Below, piece by piece: positions 51,208 through 60,572 of a stretch of 64,000 nt of DNA. The notes under the pieces are model-generated. The model was not told where the DNA came from. It was given only the letters and a program-made list of their open reading frames with translations, and did no database searches. The stretch's first letter is position 1. The number at the start of each line of letters is the position of its first letter. This stretch comes from Anaerolineae bacterium. Lineage in GTDB: Bacteria; Chloroflexota; Anaerolineae; 4572-78; J111. Where the stretch lies: contig JAJVIM010000005.1 in assembly GCA_022071955.1 (NCBI GenBank), positions 62,001 to 126,000 on the forward strand. Direction: 5' to 3'. Made by a program: the position numbers and the translations under genes.

Positions 51208-52109
51208 GTCAATCCACGCTAACCGACTATCTGGCGCCCACCCTTGATGCCGCCGCGCACCGGGTGCCAACGACTGTCCCCAAACCTCGCTTCCCCCACA
51301 TCACCTGGGTTGGGTTGACTATCCTGGCCTTTTTCATCGTCGTTGCCGTTTTTGCGCCGTGGCTGGTGCCCTACAACCCCTCCGCCTTCGCTGCCCCGCC
51401 ACTGCAGCCGCCCAGCGCCGAGCATCTGTTAGGCACCAACGACGCCGGCCAGGACATCTTTAGCGAACTGATTTACGGCACGCGGGTGTCGCTACTGGTG
51501 GCGGCGGTTACTTCACTGTTGATTCTGGGGGTGGCTACGCTGATTGGCACGCTGGCCGGCTACTCCGGTGGGGTGGTCGATGCCGGGCTGATGCGTTTTG
51601 TTGATGTGATGCTGGCCATTCCACGGCTGCCGCTGATGATTGTTATTGCCGCTTATGCCGGCGCCGGCCTCACCCAAATCATCCTGATTATCGCCCTGTT
51701 TTCGTGGCCCATTTCGGCCCGGCTCATTCGCTCCGAGGTGCTGTCGCTGCGTTACCGGCTGCACGTACAGGCCGCGCGCAGTTTTGGCGGCGGCGCGCGT
51801 TACATCATCACCCGCCACCTGATTCCGGCGCTGGCTCCCATCCTCATTACCACGCTGGTCATTCAGGCCGGCCGTGCTGTCCTCACCGAGGCCGGCCTGG
51901 CCTTTTTGGGGCTGGGCGATCCCACCATTAAAAGCTGGGGGCTGATGATCCGTTACGCGCTGTCGTTTTCCGGCATCTATTTTGGTTCATACTGGGTTTG
52001 GTGGTTACTGCCGCCGGGGCTGTGTCTCACCGCGCTGCTGCTGGGCCTCACTTTTATGGGGCAGGGGTTGGAAGCCTGGGCCAATCCCCGCCTGGAACGG
52101 CATCGATAG
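51204..52109 (+). CDS. ABC transporter permease (DppC/NikC type)
   Basis: This 301-residue permease overlaps the preceding gene by ATGA. It starts with a polar cytoplasmic segment and then ITWVGLTILAFFIVVAVFA. HLLGTNDAGQDIFSELIYGT is typical of DppC/NikC proteins. VLSLRYRLHVQAARSFGGG is the cytoplasmic coupling loop. With the DppB-like subunit it forms the membrane channel. Confidence 0.9.
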   Translation: MSQSTLTDYLAPTLDAAAHRVPTTVPKPRFPHITWVGLTILAFFIVVAVFAPWLVPYNPSAFAAPPLQPPSAEHLLGTNDAGQDIFSELIYGTRVSLLVAAVTSLLILGVATLIGTLAGYSGGVVDAGLMRFVDVMLAIPRLPLMIVIAAYAGAGLTQIILIIALFSWPISARLIRSEVLSLRYRLHVQAARSFGGGARYIITRHLIPALAPILITTLVIQAGRAVLTEAGLAFLGLGDPTIKSWGLMIRYALSFSGIYFGSYWVWWLLPPGLCLTALLLGLTFMGQGLEAWANPRLERHR

Positions 52110-52212
52110 GTAATGGTTGTTTGTCATTGGCCATTTGTGCCTTGCAAGCCAGCCATTGACCAGTGACAGATAACCCGTAACAAATAACAAATAATCTAAA
52201 GGGGGGTAACAA

Positions 52213-54084
52213 ATGAAATCCGCACTAAAAATCATCCTGTTATTACTGCTACTGGCTGCTCTGCCGCCCGTAGCAACGCTGGCTCAAGAAGAAGTTGTGT
52301 GTGAAAGCGATGTGGTGGTGCAGGCCGATGACTGGCTCAGCAAAATTGCCGATAAGGTGTACGGCAATGTGCTGGCCTTCCCGGCTATCGCCGAGGCGAC
52401 CAATTCCAAAGCCGCCGCCGATGACAGTTACTCCGCCATCGATGATGTCAACGTTATCGAACCGGGTTGGAAACTGTGCCTGCCGCCCGCTGCCGCCGTT
52501 GAACAAGCTGTTGGCGAGTCGGCTGCGATGGCCGCCGTCCCGGCTTTGGCCGACCGCCCGGACATTCCGGTGGTGCGGCTGGCCGGCGGCAACTGGGGCT
52601 ATCCGTCTCCTTTTAGCTACATCCGGGGGCCGGGTTACGTTCATTCCAGCTTCATTTTTGATACGCTGGTGTGGAAAGATGCCGACGGCAACTTTATGCC
52701 CTGGCTGGCCACCGACTGGACTATGTCTAACGACGGCCTGCAATGGACGTTTATTCTGCGCGATGGCGTGCAGTGGACCGATGGCCAGCCGCTCACCGCC
52801 GAAGATGTGGTTTTTAGCTACCAGTACCAGAGCCAAAATCCCACCGGCCTGCCCATTCAGGCGTTGACCGAAGTCAAAGAAGTTACCTCTGTGGGCAATT
52901 CGGTCACTTTTTCGCTCGATAAACCTTATTCGCCTTTCCTGCCGCTGCTGGCCGGACAGATGCCCATCATCCCCAAACACATCTGGGAAAGTGTGGCCGA
53001 TCCCAAAGCTCTGCGCGGGCCAGAGGCCGTAACCGGCAGCGGGCCGTACAAACTGGCCGAGTACAATCAGGAAGATGGGTCTTACCTGTACGAAGCCAAC
53101 GAGAACTTCTTTTTGGGGGTACCAGCGGTAAAACGGCTTGAGTTTTTGCCGACGGGTAACGAAGTGCTGTCCGTTGCCCAGGGCGATCTCGATGCGGGCG
53201 GCCCCGGGGTTCAATCGGCCCCCACCGATGACGTGCTGGCCCAATTTCAGGCTGACCCATTCGCCACCCTCACCGGCCCCGGCGAATGGCATTTGATCCT
53301 CCGCTTCAATATGACCAAAGAACCTTTCAACGACAAACGTTTCCGGCAGGCCGTGGCCTACGCCGTCAACCGGCAGGATATGGTTGACCGGCTGCTGCTG
53401 GGCCGGGGCTTGCCCGGTAATCCCGGCTGGCTGTCGCCGGCCAGCCAGTGGTACAACCCCAATGTGCCCAGTTATGATTACGACCCGGCCCACGCTAACG
53501 CCCTGCTCGATGAAATGGGGCTGATGGATACCAACGGCGACGGCATCCGCGAGCTGCCCAACGGCACCCCCCTCAGCTACAACCTGCGCTACGCCACCGA
53601 CGCTGTTTCACCGCGCAACATTGAATTGCTGCAAAGCTATCTCAAGCCGGTCGGCATCGAACTGACCCCGCAGGGCAGCGACCGCGCCACCAACGACCAG
53701 GCCGCCGTTTCCGGCGATTACGACGCCATTCTGGTCGGTCACGGTGGGCTGGGCGGCGACCCTGATTTTATGCGCACCACCTTTCACAGTCAGAGCAAAT
53801 CCCAATCCTTTGCCCGGCCGCACGGTTATGTAAATGAAGAATTTGATCAAATCGCTATTGCGCAGTTGCGCCAGCTCGATGACGCCAAACGGGTCCCACT
53901 GGTCAACCGGATGCAGGAAATCATCGCGGAAGATTTGCCGGTGCTCTCGCTGTACCACCCCGACCGGTACTGGTTCTACAATAAAAATGTAATGACAGGC
54001 TGGCACTACAAACTCGGCGGCATTGCCGGCGGTATCCCGTTGACGCTGGACAAAGCCTTGTTTGTCGAGGGCAAAGCCCCATAA
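52213..54084 (+). CDS. Family 5 solute-binding protein with N-terminal LysM-like module
   Basis: This 623-residue protein has a signal peptide (IILLLLLLAALPPVATLAQ) and a LysM-like module at about 28-95 (QADDWLSKIADKVYG, GWKLCLP). The periplasmic/extracellular peptide/nickel-binding domain follows (DTLVWKDADGNFMPWLATDW, FNDKRFRQAVAYAVNR, LSLYHPDRYWFYN). The module matches that of the sugar-binding protein at 8821 in about 43 of 64 positions, although the rest is unrelated. This suggests recruitment of a wall-binding module to anchor binding proteins of both importers. Confidence 0.92.
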   Translation: MKSALKIILLLLLLAALPPVATLAQEEVVCESDVVVQADDWLSKIADKVYGNVLAFPAIAEATNSKAAADDSYSAIDDVNVIEPGWKLCLPPAAAVEQAVGESAAMAAVPALADRPDIPVVRLAGGNWGYPSPFSYIRGPGYVHSSFIFDTLVWKDADGNFMPWLATDWTMSNDGLQWTFILRDGVQWTDGQPLTAEDVVFSYQYQSQNPTGLPIQALTEVKEVTSVGNSVTFSLDKPYSPFLPLLAGQMPIIPKHIWESVADPKALRGPEAVTGSGPYKLAEYNQEDGSYLYEANENFFLGVPAVKRLEFLPTGNEVLSVAQGDLDAGGPGVQSAPTDDVLAQFQADPFATLTGPGEWHLILRFNMTKEPFNDKRFRQAVAYAVNRQDMVDRLLLGRGLPGNPGWLSPASQWYNPNVPSYDYDPAHANALLDEMGLMDTNGDGIRELPNGTPLSYNLRYATDAVSPRNIELLQSYLKPVGIELTPQGSDRATNDQAAVSGDYDAILVGHGGLGGDPDFMRTTFHSQSKSQSFARPHGYVNEEFDQIAIAQLRQLDDAKRVPLVNRMQEIIAEDLPVLSLYHPDRYWFYNKNVMTGWHYKLGGIAGGIPLTLDKALFVEGKAP

Positions 54085-54102
54085 CCCAATCAAATTTTTA
54101 TC

Positions 54103-54138
54103 GTACTGCGTGATAATACTTTACGTATCACGCAGTAC
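54103..54138. terminator. 13-bp perfect hairpin after binding-protein gene
   Basis: GTACTGCGTGATA at 54103-54115 pairs with 54126-54138 across a 10-base loop. It lies between the binding-protein and methyltransferase genes and has no T tract. Similar simple palindromes occupy several gaps of this region. Confidence 0.55.
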
Positions 54139-54165
54139 GCATCACTCAAAAAAGGGTTTGTATCG

Positions 54166-55173
54166 ATGACTACTCCCCAACTTGATCACTGGCAAACTGT
54201 AAATGAGATGATGCGCGGTTATCGCGTTTCTCATCTGCTCATCACCTGCGCTCAAATTGATGTCTTTCGGCAATTGGCCGATGGGCCGCTGCCGTTGGCC
54301 GAATTGGCCGAGCGGACCCGCACCGCTCCGCTCGCCTTGCGCCGGCTGCTCGATGCAGCGGTGTCGTTTAACCTGCTCACCAAAAATGACGGTCACTATG
54401 CCAATGGCCCGCTGGCCGATACTTGCCTGGCCCATGAAGGCCCTTATTTTCTGGGGAACCTGATGCGGCGCGAAGGGGCATTCTACCAGCGTTGGAGCTA
54501 TCTGACCGAAGCGGTGCGGAGCGGCCAGCGCCCGGAAGCCAATATCCGCGACGAAGATCAGACCGACTGGGTGCTGGGCTTTGAGCTGGCCCTTTTTGAT
54601 CTGGCGCGAGTGAATGGCCCGCGCATCGCCGAGGTGTTGGCCCTGCCCGCCGGGCAACCGCTGCGCGTGCTGGATGTGGGCGGCGGCCACGGCGGCTACA
54701 GCATCGCCCTGGCTCGTCGCTACCCCAATGTTGAAGCTACCGTGTTTGAACTGCCCGCTGCTGCCGAAGTGGCCCGGCAAATCATCGCCCGTGAGGACAT
54801 GAGCGATCGGGTAGCCGTGCAGGTGGGCGACTTCCAAAAAGAAGAATTGGGCGACAGTGAGTACGACCTGTTGCTGTTGTTTGGGGTGTTGGTCAGCGAG
54901 ACGCCGGAAAATAAACTGGCGCTGTTGCAAAAATCGTACCGCGCCCTGAAACAGGGTGGACGGGTGGCCATTCGCGCCTTCTGGCTGGACGATGATCGCG
55001 CCGGTCCTCGTGATTCAACCCTTTTTTCGTTGCAGATGTTGCTCTCTACCAACGCCGGGGATCTTTCCACCCGCACCGAAATTGACCAACTCCTGGCTCA
55101 GTCCGGCTTCATCGACCTGAAGCTGGTAGAAATTCCCGATATCGGTGGCAACCTGCTGTTGGCGAAAAAATAA
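54166..55173 (+). CDS. SAM-dependent O-methyltransferase-like protein
   Basis: This 335-residue protein has an N-terminal dimerisation winged helix (about 10-95) and a Rossmann methyltransferase domain with the SAM loop VLDVGGGHGGYSIALA. YDLLLLFGVLVSETPENK and LLQKSYRALKQGGRVAIR follow. It looks like the multidomain methyltransferases acting on small aromatic or polyketide molecules. Inside an ABC importer operon it might modify the imported ligand or make a metallophore, which is speculative. Confidence 0.83.
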   Translation: MTTPQLDHWQTVNEMMRGYRVSHLLITCAQIDVFRQLADGPLPLAELAERTRTAPLALRRLLDAAVSFNLLTKNDGHYANGPLADTCLAHEGPYFLGNLMRREGAFYQRWSYLTEAVRSGQRPEANIRDEDQTDWVLGFELALFDLARVNGPRIAEVLALPAGQPLRVLDVGGGHGGYSIALARRYPNVEATVFELPAAAEVARQIIAREDMSDRVAVQVGDFQKEELGDSEYDLLLLFGVLVSETPENKLALLQKSYRALKQGGRVAIRAFWLDDDRAGPRDSTLFSLQMLLSTNAGDLSTRTEIDQLLAQSGFIDLKLVEIPDIGGNLLLAKK

Positions 55174-55256
55174 ACGATGTCGCAGAATTGTACACTCGTC
55201 ACCCGGAACCTTTGCAATTCTGTGACCCTGCGACCCTGCAATTTTGTTACTGTGAA

Positions 55257-57002
55257 ATGACTGACCAATCTTTACTCAAAATAGAAAACCTGTACGCGGC
55301 CTATCCCAGCGCGGATGGGCCACTGCCCACGCTGCACGACATATCGCTGGAGTTGGGAACGGGCCAGGCTCTGGGAATCATCGGCGAAACCGGCAGCGGC
55401 AAAACCACGTTGGCCCGCTGTTTGATGGGGCTGCTGCCGCCGGAACACGTGCGGGGCAGCATCCGGTTGGCCGGACAGGAACTGGTTGGGCTGGACGAGT
55501 CGGAATGGCGCGGCCTCCGCTGGCGGCGGGTCGCGATGGCATTTCAGGGTGTGGGCGGTGGCTTCAACCCGATTTATACCATCGGCCAGCAGATCAGCGA
55601 GCCGATGGAGACCCACCTGGGGCTGAGCGGAAAAGCGGCTAAAGAAAAAGCGCGGTCGCTGCTGGCACGGGTTGGCCTGGCCCTGGATCGCTTCAACTTT
55701 CACCCGCACCAGCTCAGCGGCGGCGAAAAACAGCGGGCGATGATCGCAATGGCGCTGGCCTGCGACCCTGAATTGCTGATTGTCGATGAGCCAACCACCG
55801 GCCTGGATGTGTCTACCCAGGCTCATGTGCTGAATTTGCTGGCCCGGTTGCGGGCAGAGTTGCGCTTTACGCTCATCGTCATTTCTCACAATTTGGTGGA
55901 TATTACCCGCTTAACCGACCAGACCGCGGTGCTGTACGGAGGGCGATTGATGGAGTTGAACGTCACGCCCGGCCTGGTAGATGACCCCCTTCACCCCTAC
56001 ACGTGGGGCTTGCTCAATGCCTACCCCACGATGACGACCACCAAAGATTTGCGCGGTATTCGCGGCACGCCGCCCGTGCCGGGGATGGTTATCCGGGGCT
56101 GCCCGTTTCACCCGCGTTGCAGCCAGGCTATCCCCGATTGTGCCACGCAGGTGCCGCCGCTGCTGCCGGTCGGCCGAAACGGTCATCGGCTGGCCTGCAT
56201 CCGTGACGGCCTGGTGACGCTACTGGAGGCGAAAGGACTGACCAAAACGTACGCCGGGCGCAACCGCAACTTGTTGAGCCGCCACGAGCAGGTGACAGCA
56301 GTACGGGATGTTAGTTTAACGGTGCGAGCCGGCGAAGTGGTGGCAATTGTGGGGCAAACCGGCAGCGGCAAAACCACGTTGGGCAAAATGATTGTGGGCA
56401 TGATAAAGCCGGATGCCGGTGAGGTAATATTTGAAGGCAAGCCGCTGGGGCAACTCAAAGGCGATGCATTGCAACAAACGCAGCGCCACATTCAGATGAT
56501 TTTTCAGGAACCGTTTGAGGCAGTCAGCCCGCGGCTGACCGTAGGCGAGATTGTGCGCGAGCCGTTGGACATCCAGCAGATTGGCCGCCCGGCTGAACGT
56601 GAGGCCGAAGTTGACGTCGCGCTGCGGGCCGTCAATCTGCCCAACACGCCGGAGTTCAAAGCTCGTTATGTGCATCAACTGAGTGGCGGGCAAGCTCAAC
56701 GTGTGGTTATTGCGCGATCGCTCATCCTTTCACCACAACTGATCATTGCTGATGAGCCAGTCTCAATGCTGGATGCCAGCGAACAGGCCAAAGTGCTGAA
56801 CCTGCTGAAACACCTCCAAAATGAGCGGGGCATTGCTTTGCTGCTCATTACCCACGATTTGGCCCTGGTCCGAAAGGTTGCTGACCGGATCATTGTGTTG
56901 CAACACGGTCAGGTGGTTGAGCAGGGGCCGTCACATCAGATCATTAGTAATCCGCAGCACCCCCACACCCGCGCCCTGATTGAATCGTCACCGGCGTTGT
57001 AA
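55257..57002 (+). CDS. Fused double ABC ATPase (DppD-DppF type)
   Basis: This 581-residue protein has two complete nucleotide-binding domains. The first has Walker [17 protein letters not shown], signature [13 protein letters not shown] and Walker [13 protein letters not shown]. The second begins near residue 325 with [30 protein letters not shown] and [12 protein letters not shown]. The Cys-rich loop between them ([16 protein letters not shown]) is typical of the OppD/DppD C-terminus. ATG at 55257 fits the family start, and an earlier frame would add a degenerate tail. It energises the two permeases encoded upstream. Confidence 0.92.
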   Translation: MTDQSLLKIENLYAAYPSADGPLPTLHDISLELGTGQALGIIGETGSGKTTLARCLMGLLPPEHVRGSIRLAGQELVGLDESEWRGLRWRRVAMAFQGVGGGFNPIYTIGQQISEPMETHLGLSGKAAKEKARSLLARVGLALDRFNFHPHQLSGGEKQRAMIAMALACDPELLIVDEPTTGLDVSTQAHVLNLLARLRAELRFTLIVISHNLVDITRLTDQTAVLYGGRLMELNVTPGLVDDPLHPYTWGLLNAYPTMTTTKDLRGIRGTPPVPGMVIRGCPFHPRCSQAIPDCATQVPPLLPVGRNGHRLACIRDGLVTLLEAKGLTKTYAGRNRNLLSRHEQVTAVRDVSLTVRAGEVVAIVGQTGSGKTTLGKMIVGMIKPDAGEVIFEGKPLGQLKGDALQQTQRHIQMIFQEPFEAVSPRLTVGEIVREPLDIQQIGRPAEREAEVDVALRAVNLPNTPEFKARYVHQLSGGQAQRVVIARSLILSPQLIIADEPVSMLDASEQAKVLNLLKHLQNERGIALLLITHDLALVRKVADRIIVLQHGQVVEQGPSHQIISNPQHPHTRALIESSPAL

Positions 57003-57111
57003 TCGTTTGAGCAGCAAACAACGCCACTACTGGGGATCACAACGTTACCGCATGATAACCGGCAATACTCAATACAGTTTGAAACTTGTACTTTTGCCCT
57101 CATCCCCCCTG

Positions 57112-57229
57112 CCCCTTCTCCCATTGGGAGAAGGGGGAGAAATTCTTTTGTGCGTTGTGTTTGCCGCCGAAGGCGGCAAACACAACGCACAGATTCCATA
57201 GCCCCCTCCCCCAAATTTTGGGGGAGGGG
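57112..57229. repeat. Cluster of three perfect hairpins in the 57003-57328 gap
   Basis: This 326-base gap between convergent genes holds three perfect stem-loops in a row. The first is an 11-bp stem (57112-57122/57126-57136, ATT loop). The second is a 19-bp stem (57150-57168/57172-57190, GAA loop). The third is a 13-bp stem (57203-57215/57217-57229, one-base loop). They probably act as a bidirectional terminator block and look like dispersed extragenic palindromes. No gene is supported in the gap. Confidence 0.75.
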
Positions 57230-57328
57230 TGGGGGGTGGGAGAAAGTTTAAATCCCATTCTGATTTCAGTAAAGCAGGCGGCATATGACGCCGCGACCAA
57301 ATTCATCAAGGCAAAGTAGAAATAGTTG

Positions 57329-60300
57329 TTACCGTAAGAAACTGGCTACCACATCCTCAAGCTGAAGGGTTTGTCCCCGGCTCCACGCGGCCTGAAAGAC
57401 CTCCGGCTTCAGGTCGGTTTTCAGGCTGCTCCGGAGCCGTTCCGCCGCTTCCCGTAAAATTGTTTCCTCGGTTCTGAGAAATAAAGGCAAGTTGTTGAGC
57501 GGGTGATGCAGAACTACGGCCAATAATTGAACCGCCTCGGCCTTTTTCTCCTGGGCCACCCGCACCTGGGCTAAATCACACAACGTGCCCAACATCTCTC
57601 GAGTTTGCCCTGTTTCTTCAGAAATCTCCAGACTCAGCCGAAAATACCGTTCCGCCTGCTCAAGTTCGCCCAGGTTAAAGGCCACATCGCCCAAATTATC
57701 GTAGGATTGCTGAATAGTCCGCCGATAGTTCAGCACCTGAGCCGCCTTGAGGCTGCGGTCATACAGTGGTTTGGCCTCGAGATACGCACCCTCCCTCAGA
57801 GCCACCCGACCCCGGACCAGGGCGGCCCAGCTCAAGCCAAAATATTCGCCGATCTCCTGACTGAATATTTGCAAAGCCCGGTCGATTTTCTCGCGCGCTT
57901 CGGCCAATCTGTGTTGGCTAATCAGCGCCACGGCCGTAAAGTTGAGCGCCACGGTTTCTCCCCAGCGGTCGCCTATTTCCTGGCCAATCTGACCCCACGC
58001 CTGTGCCAATTCAATTACCTGATCAAAATCATTTGAATAGAGAGAGCTTAAGGCGAGGTTATACAGGGCATAAAGCAGCGCTTCCGGCTGGTTAAGTGGT
58101 TGAATGAGCGTAACCGCTTTGGCAGACAAGGCAGAACCCCGCTCCGGATTACCATTAATGCCGGTAAAGTAACCCTCATACCCCAATGCTTTCGCGTGAA
58201 TCAGGGTCGCTGTGTCATCGGCGACAGTTGGGTGCACTTGGCCGGCGGCTTCCTGAAAAAGCGAAACCGCCGCCTGATGCCAACCGCGAATATCGTAGAT
58301 CATTGCAAAGCTGTCGATAAAATTCAGCAACTCGGTACTGTTTCGTTCCGCCAGCCGGTAACGCCAGGCGCTGCGGATATTTTCGATGTCCTGCTCAATG
58401 GCAGCGACGGCGGCAAGCTGCCGGGCGCTGCGTAAATCTACCCAGCAGCGCTGCATCAGGGTGGCATAGTACACCGCGTGAGATTGCTGAGCCATAAATT
58501 TGGCGGTCGGATCGGCATCCAGCTTGTCCTCGGCGTACTGGCGCAACAGTTCGTGGAGTTCATAGCGGCCGGTGTTTGGGTGGCTGGCCAGGAGCGATTT
58601 GTTGACCAGTCCCGCCAAATCCCGCAACGAGGCTCCCGTAATTTGCCCGGCAGCCTCGCGGGTAAAGCCGCCCCGAAATATCGAAATCTTTTTGAACAGC
58701 GCCTGTTCACTGGCGTTCAACTGCTCCCAGGAATGATCAAACACCAGCCGCATACTGCGATGCCGGTCGGGGACATCGCGCAGTTCACCTTCAAGCAAAT
58801 CAAGGCCACGGTCGAGTTCGGCGGCAATCCCGGCCAGCGAGAGCACATTTAGCCAGGCTGCAGCCAGTTCAATGGCCAGCGGCATGCCCCACACCCCCTG
58901 CAAAATCCGCTCCAGATACGGTAAATCGGTGGGGTGCAGGTCGAAATCGGGCCGCACGCCCCGCGCCCGTTGCACAAAGAGCCGCACTGCCTCATCTGCC
59001 AGCGCCGTGGACACATCGGTCAATTGCGAAAAATTCAAGCCACTGATCGGCCACAGATTTTCGTAGGACAGGTTAAGCCGTTCGCGTGAGGTAACCAGCA
59101 CTTTCACCCCGGCAGCGGCCTGTAAGAGTTGGTTGACTATTCCGATTCCGGCCAGCAGGTGTTCGAAATTATCCAGCACCAACAGCAACCGTTTGTGGCG
59201 CAGGTAGGTTAGCAACTGAACTGCTGGTTCCTGCGCAGAAGCGAGGGGAAAGGCCAATCCCTCGGCGATGGTTTGAACAATGGAGTCAGCCGAACTGATG
59301 GGCGCCAGCGAGATAAAGTAGATTCCGTCAGAAAAGGTTGTGGCCGGTTGCAGTTGCCGTTCGGCCAGCGCCAGCGCCAGCCGGGTTTTGCCAATGCCGC
59401 CCGGCCCAAGAATGGTAATCAGGCGCACTTCGGGGGTGGTGAGGTGCTGCTGCAACGCGGCTAACGTTTCTTCCCGGCCAATAAAGGGCGTAGCCTGAAG
59501 CGGCAAATTGTGAGGAGGAATATTCGGGCTGTCGGGGCGCGGTGGGTGGCTTTCAACCGCCGCCTTGGGCGGTGCATCGCCCGGCGCGGGTGCCAGACGG
59601 TTGGCTTTGATGGCCTCAATGAGGGCCGTGGTTTCCGGGGCCGGCGAGACATTCAATTCCTGCCGAAGTAGCTGCGCACACGCCTGATATTGCTGAACGG
59701 CCGCGGCCGGCTGGCCGGCCCAGGCGTAAAGCCGCATCAGTTGGCGTTGGGCCGGTTCGTGGAGCGGGTCCAATGCCAGCCAGCGCCGGGCATAAGTGAT
59801 GGCTTCCGCCAATGATGCCTGGCCGCGCTGACTCAAAAGCTGCACCAATCGCTCCAGCGCGCCGGCCAATTCACGGCGCAGGCTATCCGCTTCAAAGCTC
59901 TGCCAGGTATCAAATTCGGGGCTGTCAGACAGGGTGAAGCCGGCCAGAAAATCACCCTGAACCTGCGCGACGGCTTCGGTGAGCGCCTGAACACAAGCCG
60001 AGCAGGCCGCCCCAGCCGGATGGTGATGTTGCTGGCTGACCGCCAGCACGTCACGAAACTGGTCAACATCCAGCCACAGACGGGGCTGTGGCGGTAACAT
60101 TACCGTTTCACGGTCCACCTCTAACCAGCCCGACCCCAGACTTTTGTTGAGCACCCACAGCATCCGGCGCACCTCACCGCGAGCGGCAGCGGGGTCGTAA
60201 TCGGGCCACAGCAGCGCCGCCAACACCTGGCGGGAATGACGCTGGCGGGTCACCGCCAGGTAAGCCAGCAACGCCAGTGCCTTGTGATGGCTGAGCGACA

Positions 60301-60361
60301 CCGTCTCGCCATCGAGTTCGAGGCGGGGCGTACCAAGAAAATAGAGTTTCAACCGGAACAT
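57329..60361 (-). CDS. BTAD/SARP-like regulator with AAA ATPase and TPR domains (second copy)
   Basis: This 1010-residue regulator has an N-terminal winged helix (LYFLGTPRLELDGETVSL, ALALLAYLAVTRQRH) and a BTAD region to about 265. The NB-ARC/AAA domain has Walker A ITILGPGGIGKTRLALALAE and VLDNFEHLLAG. The C-terminal half is helical repeats. It is divergent from a berberine-bridge flavoprotein gene 211 bases away. The pair parallels the regulator/flavoprotein pair at 35995-40853, so the flavoprotein is a likely target. Confidence 0.9.
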   Translation of the reverse strand: MFRLKLYFLGTPRLELDGETVSLSHHKALALLAYLAVTRQRHSRQVLAALLWPDYDPAAARGEVRRMLWVLNKSLGSGWLEVDRETVMLPPQPRLWLDVDQFRDVLAVSQQHHHPAGAACSACVQALTEAVAQVQGDFLAGFTLSDSPEFDTWQSFEADSLRRELAGALERLVQLLSQRGQASLAEAITYARRWLALDPLHEPAQRQLMRLYAWAGQPAAAVQQYQACAQLLRQELNVSPAPETTALIEAIKANRLAPAPGDAPPKAAVESHPPRPDSPNIPPHNLPLQATPFIGREETLAALQQHLTTPEVRLITILGPGGIGKTRLALALAERQLQPATTFSDGIYFISLAPISSADSIVQTIAEGLAFPLASAQEPAVQLLTYLRHKRLLLVLDNFEHLLAGIGIVNQLLQAAAGVKVLVTSRERLNLSYENLWPISGLNFSQLTDVSTALADEAVRLFVQRARGVRPDFDLHPTDLPYLERILQGVWGMPLAIELAAAWLNVLSLAGIAAELDRGLDLLEGELRDVPDRHRSMRLVFDHSWEQLNASEQALFKKISIFRGGFTREAAGQITGASLRDLAGLVNKSLLASHPNTGRYELHELLRQYAEDKLDADPTAKFMAQQSHAVYYATLMQRCWVDLRSARQLAAVAAIEQDIENIRSAWRYRLAERNSTELLNFIDSFAMIYDIRGWHQAAVSLFQEAAGQVHPTVADDTATLIHAKALGYEGYFTGINGNPERGSALSAKAVTLIQPLNQPEALLYALYNLALSSLYSNDFDQVIELAQAWGQIGQEIGDRWGETVALNFTAVALISQHRLAEAREKIDRALQIFSQEIGEYFGLSWAALVRGRVALREGAYLEAKPLYDRSLKAAQVLNYRRTIQQSYDNLGDVAFNLGELEQAERYFRLSLEISEETGQTREMLGTLCDLAQVRVAQEKKAEAVQLLAVVLHHPLNNLPLFLRTEETILREAAERLRSSLKTDLKPEVFQAAWSRGQTLQLEDVVASFLR

Positions 60362-60572
60362 AACTGCCCTGTTTATAACCAGATTGCTCGATAGGGTGAA
60401 ATTCCATTATAGCCTATCCCGGTTGGGATGCAATTGGCACGATCCTGGTACGCTGGCCCAACATCAACTGGCACATTTGTGGCATTGCCGTTTGTTAGAC
60501 TGATCGCAGCAGTAAAAACTCTGACAATTTTCACAGTTACACCTCGGCGTTGTCCGGGAAAAGGAGAAAAAT

